NCBI GenBank assembly: GCA_000708835.1
Contig: DF237040.1
Location: forward strand, 148,611-212,610
DNA: 64,000 bases
From: Klebsormidium nitens
Taxonomy: Eukaryota > Streptophyta > Klebsormidiophyceae > Klebsormidiales > Klebsormidiaceae
Direction: 5' to 3'
The stretch's first letter is position 1; every line of letters begins with the position of its first letter. Below, piece by piece: positions 36,801-49,800 of the stretch. The notes beneath the pieces are model-generated. The model had not been told where the DNA came from. It worked only from the letters and a program-made list of their open reading frames with translations, and ran no database searches. The translations under genes were made by a program, and so were the position numbers.

Positions 36801-38687
36801 TGCCAGACAGCCTGGAGGTGGGGCGCCGTTTTCTTAACCCTTTCGAAACTTCAGTTGTGCAGCGTAACCCACCAAGGAACGCATGTTCCGAGTGACCGAT
36901 ATCATAGGATAATATCATACATTGGTAAATTGATCCAGCCCAAGCAACAATCGGTTTCTTTTGTTTATGTACTGGCGTTTTCTGAAAGAATAGAGCAGGG
37001 GGCGCTTGCTTCACCCCCTAGTTCCCCTGTTCGGCTTTTTCTGCGACGGGTTCCATTGTCTTCTGTGACGGGATCCCTTCGTTTACGTTCTGCGTGCTTA
37101 CGCTCGTCGCCTCTATCGCGTGTTGCTGCTTGCGCTGGCTTTGACGTCAACATCTGGCATCACTGAGCCGGGGAAGTATATCTGTTGGGAGAAGGCTCTG
37201 ACGGGTTCCCTTCGTTTGTGCTGGGGTCTTTCGCCGTTGTGTTGTAGCACAGAGGTGCGTGGCGGCTGATCCACGTGGATGGTTTGTGTTGCATATGTTT
37301 CATGAACGGTGCAAGTGCTCGTTCTCAAGGGCTCGACAACCGCAATTGACACCAGCGTAAATCTCGATGTCAAAGCCTGAAATTCTCTTGATTGAAAAGA
37401 TGCTCATATTGAGCAAAGGTTTTGGTCGCCCTTGCTTCGAGGGGTTTGACAGCAAGATTGCTGGGTCGAGCTGTTAATCACGTGTACAGGATCGTTCGAG
37501 CCAACTCCAGGATCTGCTGCTGATTCCTGCTTAAAAAGTTGTTCTCTTGTTGGAGCTTGTGCATATCTAACATAGGTAAGACGTCCTCAGCGCCTTACTG
37601 ATTCGTGGATCGTTCAGCCAATTACACCTTTATTCGTCGCTTCGTGGGAAGCCAACCCCATCGCCAAATCCGCCTCCTTATCATAGGACGCTTCGTGGAG
37701 CAACTCGACCATCGCTTATGGTCGCCCTGACCAGTGCTTATTCTCCTGCAGGAAGCCAGTCCCACGGCAATCGCCGCATCTGCCACCCTCTCCATCGCTT
37801 TCATGGAGGCTCTCAGCTGTTTCATGAAGACGTTGGAGCAAGGCCCTGGTTCTCAGAAGCGCTCCCCTTCCACCCCCCTCCTCTGGTCTCTTCTCTTTGG
37901 TCTCGGTCCCGCTTTCGGAGGTCTTTTGGCCGTTTTTGCGCAGCGCGTCGCAAAGTTTTCGCAAGCCGGGATGATGGGAGGAGCGGCGGGGCTCATGCTC
38001 GCGCTCGGCGCGGCTCGACCAGTACAATTGCTTTTGGGGGATCATCCGCCGTGGCTAAACATGGTTTTGTTTCTAGGGTTAGGCGCGGTTACGTTCGGGT
38101 TAGTGGGTCACTGGGCCGTCGGGCGGGGCGTGCATAAGAAGACGGACGAGGAAGAGGCGGTGCTCAAGAGTGACGGGAAATTGTTGGACACGCCGGTTTC
38201 TAAAGCGGCCATGTTAGCGGTGACGGCGATTTTGATCCACGCATGGGTTGAGGGTTTGGTGCTTGGGGTTGCGGCTCGGTTAGCGGAGGGCAACATCGGT
38301 TTGCACATGCTAGCCCCAGTCGTGCTGCATAGCTTGCCCCGGGGGGCGGCAGTGGCCGCCATAATCGGCGCTCTTAGCAAGAGTCCTCGGGGCGCGTTAC
38401 TGAGTTCGGCGTTGTCAGGGTTCGCGGGACCGGTTGGAGCCGTTGTGGCGTTAGCACTTGGGATCAGGCGGTTACAGCCGTTGGATGATGTGATGATGCT
38501 TGCGAGCGGAGCAATCATTCTGGGCGCGTGGAAGCACCTGCTGCCAAGGGCTTGGAGGTTAGATGGAAGAAGAACGCTGGCGGGGCTGTTTGTAGGAGCC
38601 GGTTTTGCTGCGATGAGTTTCTGTGGTACGCATCTGTTGTGCGCACACACATTCTTGTGCGTAGCTGCTCCTGATGCAGTGACTTGA
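33884..38687 (+). CDS. ZIP-family metal transporter (plant two-unit type)
   Basis: ZIP proteins move zinc, iron or manganese toward the cytosol. Four exons (33884-34408, 35074-35253, 36584-36817, 37752-38687), all GT-AG and all in phase 0, encode 624 aa. The start at 33884 gives a signal peptide (LAVLLLAVCCLTAAVSG); an in-frame ATG at 33842 is an alternative. Multiple membrane helices follow. The metal-site signatures of helices IV and V are present: HAFGEG at about 206-211 and HNIPEGLAV at 237-245. A second, similar pair, HAWVEG (about 476) and HSLPRG (about 506), sits in the C-terminal half with nearly the same spacing. The protein resembles a group of larger plant ZIPs such as Arabidopsis At3g08650 (recognised from memory). 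Substrate and membrane cannot be told. The introns before exons 3 and 4 contain echoes of those exons. Confidence 0.9.
36243..36312 (+). repeat. Echo of ZIP exon 3 start (distal)
   Basis: Copy of the 3' intron end (CAACAAATCCG and an AG ending at 36263) plus about 45 bp of exon 3, including CAGCATGGTCCT. It has small deletions and is out of frame. It is 125 bp from the proximal copy. Confidence 0.78.
36372..36450 (+). repeat. Echo of ZIP exon 3 start (proximal)
   Basis: Copy with acceptor GTCCAG ending at 36388 and about 60 bp of exon, matching around GGTCAGCATGGTCCTCTCCT. It lies 195 bp before the true acceptor at 36583. Confidence 0.85.
37640..37715 (+). repeat. Echo of ZIP exon 4 start
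   Basis: Degenerate copy of the first ~65 bp of exon 4 (GGAAGCCAACCCCATCGCC and onward), 103 bp before the true exon start. The acceptor base context has decayed and small indels are present. Confidence 0.65.
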
Positions 38688-40314
38688 CTTCGTTTCGGGT
38701 TACTAATAGTTGGTGTGGATAGTAATTTTCTTTTTAAATTCGTGAAAGCAAATTTTAACTCAACCTTCTTTTTGAAGTCACCCACCTTGCTTTGCACAAC
38801 GGGATTCAACGAAGCCTATGGCCCGATGAATTTTGTGCGATCATTGTGGCTCCGGCCTTCATAATTTCGAGTCTGGCTGCTTCGTTAGTTGCTGTTTGGG
38901 CATTAAGCGACTAGGCAGTATGCCAGGACGGCAGGCCTTGGAGTACCACTAGCGAGTCATTGTGCATTCGATCATGGAAGTGTTTTTCGATTGACCTATG
39001 ATTCGGTTTTGTTTGATCGCAGGCCGCTAGCTCGCGTTACGCCGCTATTCACAAATCTACCTCTGATTGACACGCCTCGCATTGAATACAATGTTATCTT
39101 AGCAAGCGCCTGGGTCGCGGCCGCCGGGGCGTATCAGTAATTTACTGAAACTTCTTCACACGCATGATAGGATGGAGCGCCCTTGACGGTGTGTAGCATA
39201 ACGTATCACACATATATCCGCGCAGCCGCATGGACATTTCTAGCTCAGCAGGCCCCTGTACCGGCGAGTGACCACGGTTGGGCTGACTGCAATAGGCACA
39301 ACCGTCAACGTCACCTTGTAATAATATATGGATGTCTGTCGCGGGCAACATGCGTGACCGTAGCTCAGCACACGGATGAGAGCTCTCGTCCTAGGACTCG
39401 GTGGCGTCAGCACAACACAACAGAAACAGATATCAGCGATGCGAGATGATCGGATGGTATCTAGCTCAAGTCTACTTATTGGTAAGCTGTTTCCATCATG
39501 TTTCTCTACCTAACTGAATCAAGGACACTACCCGTAAGCTTCATCGCTTTCTAGCTGGACTGGTGGTGGTTTTCTCGCCCATGAGAGGAGCTTCTCTCTT
39601 TGTCTTGGCCTGCTCATGAGTCATGGTCCTCCGCCTGTACCTGGGTTCTTCCACGGTTCTCGAGTCCTGCGCGTCGGTAGAAATTCTCATGGGAATACAG
39701 AACACGGTACCGTACCTACCAGCACCTACCAGTACGGTCCTGACTCCTGAGTACCTAGACTACGGCGATCTAGGTACCTATATTCAGGTGAAGAAAGGTT
39801 TCGTAGGTGGACCAGGATAGTCTGTGGCCAAATTGGGAGAAGTAGGTGCACAAAGACCGTTCCAAATCCTATTCGCTGCGCCCTGGCAAACATAATATTG
39901 GTAGGCTACTCCCAAATTCGGTCAGTGTGCGCATATAGCCACGCTCATCCCTGGCCTATACGCAGATACTTCAATCTGGGCATATTCCCTTGCCAGCTGT
40001 CCCTCAACTGCCAGCCTGGCTAAAGAAATCAGGTATCTAGAATTGAGCAAGCTAGAATTGTTCAATTGGGTGCTCTATTCGCCTCTCTTGGAAGAATTGG
40101 CGCCATGGCCTGTCCTCCCCATGCAGAGTTGCGAACTTGCGAAGCAGCGGAAGCTTTTCCCTCCTGCATCTGACACTGACATTATTATGAAGGTTCTCTT
40201 CAGGAAGGGTGGTTCGAGCTAGTAATAGTATTAATAGAACGTCCCTCTTGTGAAGCAATCCTTGCAGGACAGCTTCGTAGAGCCGCTCAGACGTTGGGAC
40301 TCGGGAGCCTCAGA
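38688..40314. other. Intergenic region upstream of the DUF1005 gene
   Basis: 1.6 kb with no recognisable gene. A compact GTAC-rich tract lies at about 39630-39790 (GGTACCGTACC, GAGTACC, AGGTACC), some 0.5 kb before the next start codon. Its resemblance to the tracts near 18.5 kb and 33.2 kb suggests a shared promoter feature. Confidence 0.45.
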
Positions 40315-43300
40315 ATGGAACCGCACTCGTATGTCCGAGTTTGTGTAGCGGCTCTCGCGCTTCGGGTCCCTCTTCACGCCCGCATAGGGGGTGGAGGACA
40401 GGTCCATTCAGCCTCCATTCCCGCTTATGCAGAGCTCTGCCTCGGGAAGCTGCCTATTCACACTGCACCTGTCCCCCTTGTGCCGCCTGGCTTAGCGGGC
40501 CCGGATGTCAACTCCTCTGCAATTGCTGCTACATTCTATCTGGATGAGCGGAGCCTCACCTCGCTCTTTAGCTCAAAGTCATCCGCTCTAGTTATCACCC
40601 TAAAGATGGCCTCACAACCGTCTTGTTGTGGGAGGGGGAGTGGGGTTGTGTTGGGACGTTTTGAGCTCCCTGTGGATAGGGATTGGGAGGCGAACGAGCC
40701 GTTCATTGCACATGGGGGTTGGGCATCCATAGGAAAGAGGGCCAAGAAGGGCTCTGCTGACGATGAGATGGAGTTGCATGCGGTTGTGCGGATAGAACCG
40801 GACCCGAGGTTGATGTTTGAGTTTGATGGGGCCACGACGCGAAGCCCGCAGATCCTCCAGGTCAATGGGGACAGCCAGCAGCCCCTCTTCTCCATAAAGT
40901 TTTGCACAGACAGAGGCTCTAGACCAAGGTGAGTGTCGAGTAGTTTGAGGCATTTCTGAGGCTGATCTGTTAACTGTATTCTGGCCACTCAATTCTTTGC
41001 TTCAGGAGCTGGTTGCATTTTGTCACTTCCAAAGACTCTGTGCAGCTTCAGCATCTTCCTTGTCACTTTCACTACATGGTCGATTACTATCTTGTGACAT
41101 GTATCATAATTACAAGTTTGTTGAGTTTTTCTTTCGCTTGACCATCAACAGTGCACTCAGAGCTCAGCCTGTAGCAATCCACCAAAATGCCTTGATGTAA
41201 GCATGTCTTTTGTAGCGTTCATTTGAGGAATTTCCCCTCCAATATCGCGCTGCAAATTTTGCGAGCACCTTTGCCACCAGCAACGTTCAGTGTCGGAGCT
41301 AGGGTTAAGCTCTTCTGATGTTGCCTGCGGCGACAAACTTCACTTTCAGACTGCTGGATCCCAACCGATATTTGCCTTTCTCATTTTTGTCCCAACAGAT
41401 CCTTGATCTCAAGAGGCCACAAATGCATGCCAGCGAGGAACTCATTGACATTGTGGTAGAATCTTCACCTGGGAGCGATTGGAGATTCAAGCGATGCATT
41501 GTAGGCGCCTCAATTCTCCTCATTTGGCCTACCATGTCTCCAGGATACTTTTTGCAGCTGTCATGGCAGCTACGATTCTTTCGCAAGCTGCATTTTGTTG
41601 GAACTAAAAACTTTGCAAGAAAGTCATCCTCATTTCCTCATTCCTCATCTGGCTCGCAAATGTGGCCAGTAGAAACATTTCAATTCTGGTGAAGTGCAAA
41701 ACCCTCTCAAGTGCTTATGGTTTAGTTGCAGCTTCTTCCTAGCTGCTGATGAGGTGACAGCATCTCCTCACCCGCTGCATTCGGGAGTTGGGGCAATGAT
41801 TGATTCAACCGGCAGACAAGCTCTTTGCCTCCCTCCCACACATTCAACACCTCTTCCGCACTTCAAACTTCTAGACAACTTGCTGCCATGTCTAGTCGGC
41901 TGTTACACTGCTCTCAAATCATCATGACACGTTCTAATGCAGTATGGGGACAAACGACACACTCAATAGGACCGGCTGGGATGCACTGCGAGCGTCGGTG
42001 CCGTTTGTAATGGGGGGCAGCCAGGGCCGAGAGCGGAAAGGGTGGCTGGCCATGATTCACGATCTGAACGGAACGCCCGTGGCTGCAGCGTCCATGGTGA
42101 GATTACACATCTAGGGTTTGGTTGTACTTTCGGTGTTTCTTTTCTTAGGCGGTGTTTTTTTCTCAGGAGATGTTTTAAAGTACCTACCCCCTTCAGGGTT
42201 GCCGCAGCCCCTGCAGGGTTCTGCCACACCCGCATTCTATTTGGACACTCAGCAATTTCTAGGGGAAGGACTTGTTGGCTTCCCATGCAGTATACCACTT
42301 TCCGCTCTTGAGGTGATGCGAGTGTGTTGTTGTGCAATATCATCGAAGTGATGCAAGCGGAAGACAGTCGAAGAACATTGCTAGTGCCTGTAAACTGAGA
42401 TGATTGAGATGATCAGAATGTATAATGAAGCAGTCGCTGCGGTGACGTAGTTTCGAGGCTTTATCGACTCGCAGCGCCTTATCAAGTCGAAGCAAGGCCA
42501 AAGCAACTGATGGTTTGATCTAACATAGTACAGAAAGGCTTGCTGACCGTGCATTCTGTGGGTTACTCAAATGACCAGGTCAGAGATTCTGCATTAAACA
42601 AACTCAACCTGCAATGGAGGTGGACATCCCTCATTTCGATTATCAGCACAAGCCTTCAGCTAAACAAACGTTCGAGTGGCATTTTTCTGCTGCTTGACTA
42701 GGTCACGGTTCCAGAGTTGTAGGCAATAAGGGTTTGTTGTGTCCACTGCTTTTGTTCACCTGCTGCACGAAGAACTATTACAGTGCTTGCATCTTTTTGG
42801 ATGCCCGAGTATGTTGCTTTTAAGGCGCTGGCTCCAAAGCGCCACCCGGACCTCTCACCTTTCTGTTGCGGGAACAGGATGTTTTCTTCCACCTGACCCT
42901 GTTCCTGCTTTGTAACAGCACACGGACCATTTCTAGGCACGAATCAAGTCACGCCCTCCATTGTGTCTATTTATAACATGGTGTCGTTCTTCTCTCCAGA
43001 TTACACCGTTTGTACCTTCCGCCGGTAGCGATGCGGTGTGCAAATCCAACCCGGGGGCCTGGTTGTTACTTCGGCCAGAGGTCGACCAATCTGGGAACGA
43101 CACCTGGCGGGCCTGGGGCAAACTAGAGGCGTGGAAGGAGAAGAAAGGGAGTAACATCATCCTGAGACTGTCGGTGGTGGATGGGGACGGGAGCAGCATG
43201 CCCGCTAGCCAGGTCAGCAGATCTTTTTGAAACTTTGTGCTTCAGGGTTTCAGTTGCATTTGAGAAATGGGGTTCCATTTGGATTAGAAGAGTCGTGCGA

Positions 43301-45359
43301 TATATGCTTCGGGGTTTTGGTTGCATCTCGGATCAAACGAGGTTCCATCTGGATCAAAGTTCCGTGCATGTGAGTAAAGCTGAGGGAGTGCCATGTACGT
43401 TCCAGTTGCTCAGAAGGCCTGTGGACATGTGAGCAAAGCTTCTGAGGGGTTGAGACAAGCATCTGCTCGGTTAAAGGGTTGGCGATTGGGTCGGGGTTGG
43501 GGTTGAAGTCGGCAGGGACCACCTCGGTCGCTTACCAGATTCGTAGGTTTCCCTTCCCGGTCTGCTTTTGTTGGGTGATGTTGTTCAGCGCTGGAGGGTT
43601 GAGTCGTTCAAGTCTGCTGTTGGTTCTTGCCCCTTGAACTTCTTCCGACTTAGTGTTCAGCGTTTAGTTCTTCAGGTCTTCCTTTGGTTCTTGCCCTCAA
43701 ACTTGTCCCGAGTCTGATTATGTTTGTTTCCAACCTTTGGAGCTTGAAGAAAAGAATTGCATCAACCGAAAAAGACGTTTCCTCTTTGACTAAAATCGTC
43801 GTGCTGTTCTATTATTCCCAGGTTGTCGTTGCTGAGGCGACCATCAACCCGAGCAAGGGCGGCGTCTTCCGCATCCAGGGGAAGCCTAAAGGTTCCCTCC
43901 GCATGCCCGTTCTGTACCCTGCCAACGCGAGCGGCAAGCCGTCCCCTGCGCTGACGCTGTCGCAGGCGTGGCTGAGCCCTCAGACGGGTTTCGTGATGAG
44001 CGCGTACATTCGAGGGGACCGCAACAAGAGCTGCCCGACAGTCAACGTCAGCATGCGGCAGGTGCGTTGTTCCGGGATATTGGCTGAACTCAACGCTCCA
44101 AAGTGGGGGGCGACAAAGTGACGTGTGCTCGTCAAACGTACTAATATCTACTGTGAACCCGATGTTCATCTATAAGCGATTAGTTTTTGGTTCGCACAGT
44201 GAGTGCGTTTCTTGTGACCTTCTCTGATTGGACGGATGCGCTCGTCTGGTTGGGCAGAGGACTGCAGGTTCGGTCAAACCTGGTCGCCTGACCTATGTCT
44301 GATCCGAACCGTTCGCAGAATCTGCCTGATGCACAGAACTCGGGCCGTTTGATGAATTTCCTTCGAGTCATCGAACAGCTCAGGTTCTGCGCATTGGGCA
44401 AGGTTCGGCGGTCAGTTCCGATCGGACTTGGGTCCGACGACCAGTTCCAGCGAATCTGCACTAAAACGGACGCGTTGGGTGGATTGGTCTTGGTCACTTT
44501 GTGCTATCTGCAGAGTTTCCCTCGGTCCATAGGGACGGCCTTTGTGTGGGTCAGATTCAGCTAATCGCTGGGCAGATATGGTGACCTTAGGATCTGAGCA
44601 TCTCGCTGCGTTCTCCACCTTGAGCTGGGTTGAATATGCGACTCTTCTACCAGAGAATATGATCGTCATCGTCTTGGAATGCTGCACGGAGGCCTCAATT
44701 CGGAAAGTAATGCCTTGTCTAACGTCATTGCGTTTCGACTGACGATTCTTGCCTGTTGGGCGCTAGTATGCATGAACTGGCAAATTGTTGCCTGTCTGAC
44801 ACCAGTACGTCCACAGCAGCGCTGCTGTCTTAAGGTTTTCGTCAGCCTGATGCTGGGGCACTGTGTTCGATTTGATACTGCTTTTGAAACGATAATCGTC
44901 TGCTCGTTTGTGCAAAAATGAGAAAGGAACGGTACGCTCGATCCCTTGCACCCCCTCCCCTGTTGAAGGAATCGAGACTGTAGAGAAGGACTCGAGACCT
45001 TAGAGCCTGTAGAGACTCTCTTGAAACGCCAAGCAATATCCTGCATTCGGGACGAAACCTTGAAACGCGCGACTTAGCTCCACATACCTCTGAACATGAA
45101 ACAGATCGTGGAGAAGCTGGTGTTTCTTTTACGTGACACGCCTGGCCAATTCCTTCAATGATTTCCTAATTGGTCGCCTTTCCCCAATCCTTTTCGGCTA
45201 AGCTTTTCCCGTTGGGTCCACTTAGACAGTGGCTTATTTCTGAAATCGTGGACACTTTGCCAGGTCGCTACCGTTGGGGACGCCGCCATGTTCATGGCGC
45301 TTGCAGCTGCAGTAGACCTTTGCATAGAGGCGTGCCTTCCTTTTCGTGGAAGTGGTTGA
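40315..45359 (+). CDS. DUF1005 family protein
   Basis: A plant-specific family of unknown biochemical function. Five exons (40315-40928, 41943-42096, 43000-43212, 43822-44061, 45264-45359) with GT-AG borders and matching phases encode 438 aa, the usual family length. Diagnostic segments in order: MEPHSYVRVCVAALALRVP at the N-terminus, VVRIEPDPRLMFEFDG and SPQILQVNGDSQQPLFSIKF (about 157-200), RKGWLAMIHDLNGTPVAAAS, then TPFVPSAGSDAV, NPGAWLLLRPE, WGKLEAWKEKKG, TGFVMSAYIRGD and a hydrophobic C-terminus with AAMFMALAAAVDLC. The start is the first ATG of the conserved N-terminus; five further upstream codons are open but not family-like. Intron 3 has two sets of 67-72 bp tandem duplications. Nothing in the neighbours indicates function. 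Confidence 0.9.
43239..43370 (+). repeat. 67 bp tandem duplication in DUF1005 intron 3
   Basis: Two direct copies (43239-43300 and 43306-43370) sharing GCTTC..GGTTT..GTTGCAT and GGTTCCAT.TGGAT, roughly 75% identical by eye. Confidence 0.75.
43582..43720 (+). repeat. 72 bp tandem duplication in DUF1005 intron 3
   Basis: Two direct copies starting TGTTCAGCG at 43582 and 43654 and sharing TTGGTTCTTGCCC. More diverged than the other intronic duplications. Confidence 0.65.
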
Positions 45360-46866
45360 CCCTTAATTAGACCACTTAACTAGGGTTTGGGACCGTTACT
45401 AAGTGGTTTGTGGGCAGTCTAGCAAGGCAGCGCTAGTGGATCAGGATCGAAGTCCCGCTTCTCATGGTGGGCATCTTAGCAAGGGCCGAGCTATTGGATT
45501 GACAAAAACTGATACCTGTACAAAAGTTACGTTTGTAGGATAGACTGGATCTTTGACGGAAAAGCCGAACGAAAAAGGTTGAGATTACCGGCGCGGGAGG
45601 GAATTATCAAGTGCTTACGGACTGGACTGTGTGTTTGGGATGGGAGTGTCGTAGGTGACACTGGGATCCACGTATAGACTTCATGGATCATAAGATCACA
45701 AGCTTTTTAAGGTTTTGCGTTCGGGCTACTTGTCGGATGCATCTCAATGGAGCGCTATTGTCGACCAATACTGTTCAACCAGTGTAATTCTTTGTCAAAC
45801 ATGACTACAAGTGACGGATCTCTCGTCCTGCATGGTTGAATCATTACGGACCGCGCGGCTCATGATTCCATGCAATGGTGTTCATGATTTGCCTTATACT
45901 ACCAGGTTTGCATGGAGTCACTAGTAGTCTCATGAGACTAACACTGTAATGACGGTGATCCATGTATTACGGACGGTTGCTGTCGATCACATTTGGTGAA
46001 GCTATATTCTGTCGTATGCGGTATCATTATATATGCACTGTATCAGTGCACAATAATATATGCTGTAGAATTATTATGTGCACTAGCTATTATATGGTGC
46101 TTTGAGCAATAAGTTGATCCGAATATGCATGACTTATATAATAATAACACTGATCGACAAAAACAATTTAACTATCATGTAACACGATACTTTCGTTGGC
46201 CATGCAACCCAACTCAACGATCGGCTTTCAAGTTTCATATGAGGCTGTCATGTGCAATTGCCTCAGGCCGCGCGCCGGGATTGGACAGCCGACTAGCTAC
46301 TAAGACCATATCGGAGGCTGGCATTGGCACGTTGGTATCATGGCGTCGCGCCCTGCATGTTCCATAGCATGGACCGCAGGAGATCCGCGGTGACTCATGC
46401 AGTGCCATGTGTTACGTACACATGTATGCAGTGCGTGGCCCGCTCCAATCGGCTCAAGCTCGACAAAGGAGCATGAGTCGAGGCGCCATGCTTCAATGCA
46501 CTGCCGCCATCCGCGACTGATCTATGACAACAATAAGCGACAATTTTGAGTGACCAATTTGTAGGAGATTGGATCGGTAAAACAAAGGCGGACCTTCAAA
46601 GTAGCCGAAATGCACCTTGCCCTAGTGACCCTGGCGGCTTGCGCATGCTTACAAACGAGTGGCATTACCCTGGGCTACATAGCTATGCATTGCTCTCGTG
46701 TGCAACTTCTCCTATCGTGCAAGCCGCTGCTTGACATGACCTCTCACGAGGCAAGACGACCTATACTTGTAAACCTATGAATGTTACTACTTCAAGATTC
46801 TATAATGATCTGCAACCGTGTAGAGAGTAGACTTCCAGTGCGTGATTTACTACTCCAACGACATTT
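45360..46866. other. Convergent intergenic region with hairpin 46045-46084
   Basis: 1.5 kb between the 3' ends of the DUF1005 gene (plus) and the channel gene (minus). It is AT-rich in places. An inverted repeat at 46045-46084 (AGTGCACAATAAT against ATTATTATGTGCACT, loop of about a dozen bases) could fold into a stem. No gene recognised. Confidence 0.5.
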
Positions 46867-49800
46867 TCAAACTTGACTTGCTTCACCTCGGACTGCTTTC
46901 TGTATTGCGCTCTTGAACTTGAACTTTGCGGCAGCAGCAACATGTTGTCCATCATTGGCCGAAGCTTTCATCGTTGCTATCTCCTTGCCGGAGGCATCCC
47001 CGGATTCGACGTCAGTACCTTCAGCACTTTCTTCGGCTCTCTTGATGCCCCTCAAACTCTTAGCATTCCATTGTTCCATTACCTTGCTCGTCAGCTTATT
47101 CACGTACTTTCGCTTTGCTATCTGTCCATTGATAAGGGATATTGCAATGGCAAATACAATGGCTACGGCCAGCACGACCCAAAGCCCAAACACCTGCAAG
47201 TAAACGTAGCCGCCAAACTTTAGCATCATATCTGCTCGTCAACAGGTTTCACGATTCGCAAGTTTCTCAAGGTTGCTTTATTACAAACAAAAGAACGGAG
47301 TGGTGACATTGACTCCATCAACTCTGCAGCAGTATACTGTTTTGCAAGAAACGACCCGCGTTCTCAAACAAAAGCTTTCTCGAGCCAATCATGCACCAGC
47401 TCAACCAGGCGACTCATCGGTGCAGAAGTGAGTGGCAAGCAGAAGTTGTAGTCCACATCTCTTGCAACGACGTTAAGACCGCAAGAGGAAGGAGCCGGGG
47501 GGCTCGGGGGGGGCGGCAGCCCCCCTGATTTCCGGTGTAAATAAAGGCCCGGAGAATTGTAATGGGCAAAGCATCCTCTGAGAATTACCTGAGAGAACGT
47601 CACTGATTTTGTGGTTGCGGAATACACGGAGCAGGTCGCGCCTTGCGTGAAGTGCACTGTTTGCAGCCTGTCCAACTCCCCGGAAACCTCCATGTCCAGA
47701 ATTGCGGCGCTCAAATTGGCCACCAGTGCAGGATGCGCTCCGGGCCAGAACGCCGTTGCATAGTTCATGGAAGCAAACTGGTCTTGCTGCAAGGCAAGAA
47801 GGTAGAGCCGTTAAGGTTCGGTTCAGCCGTCGGAGTGCCAACACTTCGAGCCCCCCATCACAGCTTCTAGGTCAACTAAACCACTCGTCCGACATTCAAG
47901 GGCCCAATATCATGCTGGGAATGTAAGGTGGGCTAACTTCGTTCGACAACTTCCGCAGCTAGCAGGCAGCAATCAGGGAGAACTTGTGATTGACACACAG
48001 CGGAGTCGATTTCGGTGGTGCTTGTTGATGCTTGAAGAACGCCGTCAAAAAGTATCCAGTGGATGAAAGCGGAGGCACCGTTCCCCCTTCGATACCATAC
48101 AAACAGAACACAGCGGTACGGTTGCTTTCACATCGATCCAGGTTCTGAAGACGGCAATCACTTACAAGATGATAGTTGCAGTCCGTCGAGGATAAGTACT
48201 GCACCACAGCGATGTCAAGGACGAGCGCAACGATTTTCCCGCTCTGGAGATCGCCTAACATAATCTCGAAATCCTCGTCGTTGTTCCTGGAAAGCAAACG
48301 TAGCCAAATCTCAGCCGGCAACTTTTGACTCGACAAGGAGAATCGTATGCAGTCCGGAGCGCATGCGAGTAATGGACTTATTTTGTGCGAAACTGCGTTC
48401 GTCGACAGTCGTAGCTAGGCAAGAATCCGCTTGTTTGCGCAGTCGTGTTGATCAAGCGCATATCAGGCGTGCGCAGGCAAGCAACGACTTGAGGGGAGAC
48501 GACAACCTTGACCCTTGAGAGCCTTTGAGCAAGTTTATTTTCGTAGCCATTCGGGATCTGACGCTCACCAAGGATAGAGTGTGGGGAGAAGCCCAAAGTT
48601 GGTCAGTGTCCCAGCGTCCCCTTCCCAGGCGCCAAAACTTTTACCGCGTAAGTCGTATCTTGCTGCAAGTTAACGGTGAAAGAGTCCGAAGTTCAGCACC
48701 AAGACTCCGTTGCAAAACTGTCATCCATATTCTACAGAGGGGCAAATCCGAAGCTTCTACCTATGTTGTGATCGTTTCATGTAAGCTAAACCGTGCTGCT
48801 AGAAGAGCGAAATTGCGCCGCTCAAGAGTAGCAGTCCAGTGTTCGAAGACACTAAGTAGCCGAGCTACACCAGCGCTGCCGCATAGTTCAAGCCGTTAAC
48901 AAACGCAGCAAGCCTGCTAATAAAGCCCTCAAACTTGGGTATCTGGTCGGATTCTTCTTTGCAGAATCTTGCTGACTTTCCCACCCTAGGTTGAAGACTC
49001 ACTGTTGATGGTGGTTTTGAATTGTTGAATGGTCAACAGGGCCGCTGCGTTTCCGGTATACATGGTCAGAAGAAGTAGAATCATGAAGCACCACACAAGG
49101 ATGATGAGGCGGGAGGCCAGGGAGATCCCCGTCAAGGAAGCAGCTTGAACAATCTGGCCCAGTGCTGTTGCAAGAAACGGAGGCAATTGTCAGCCTTGTC
49201 AACTTCATATTAGACCATATCTCTAGCTTACGCCTTCCCAAATTAGACGAGGCTTTTGTTTTAGCATTTTTCATTTGCAGAGGTGAAAGTCCACATCCCC
49301 CGCTGCGAGAGGCAGCAGTGCAAAGAGCAGAGTAGTGAAGCGAGTGCTAACAGCTGAGTGCCTCACTCCAAAAGCCCAAAGGGATTGGGGGCTTTGCAAG
49401 CCGCCACCTCTCTTCGCGCCTAAAACAAGCAGCAAACCGTGGTGATAGTTGTTCGATCAGACATCCGTACTGTTTTTGGGTTGTGGACTCCTCAACCTGC
49501 CCTCTCAAAACGTAGAAAAGCGAAAGTTGACACTTACCCATCCACATGGACTCGAATAGACCATGTTCCCCCGTAAAAGACACTCCTGCTCTGACTTCCC
49601 GACTTGTGTGCTGCTTCGAAAGTACCTCGACCAAGTGGACCCCGAGACTTACTGCAAGGGCTGCAAGCAAGGCACAGAGTGTTTGAGTGCCGGAGAGTCC
49701 AGGCAGTGATATTTGTTGCCAAGGAAATGTAGCAAAGTACACCATTGACCAAACACCTCGGTCATTCAAAAGATTCCAACCAAAAGTTTCTCATGTCACA

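Noticed and set aside
38108-38809. 233-codon minus-strand ORF
   Set aside because: Antisense shadow of ZIP exon 4; the plus strand is clearly coding.
41384-41511. Exon-like segment after CCCAACAG in DUF1005 intron 1
   Set aside because: The acceptor is good and a short frame is open, but the sequence does not match the family and the flanking exons already join in phase without it.
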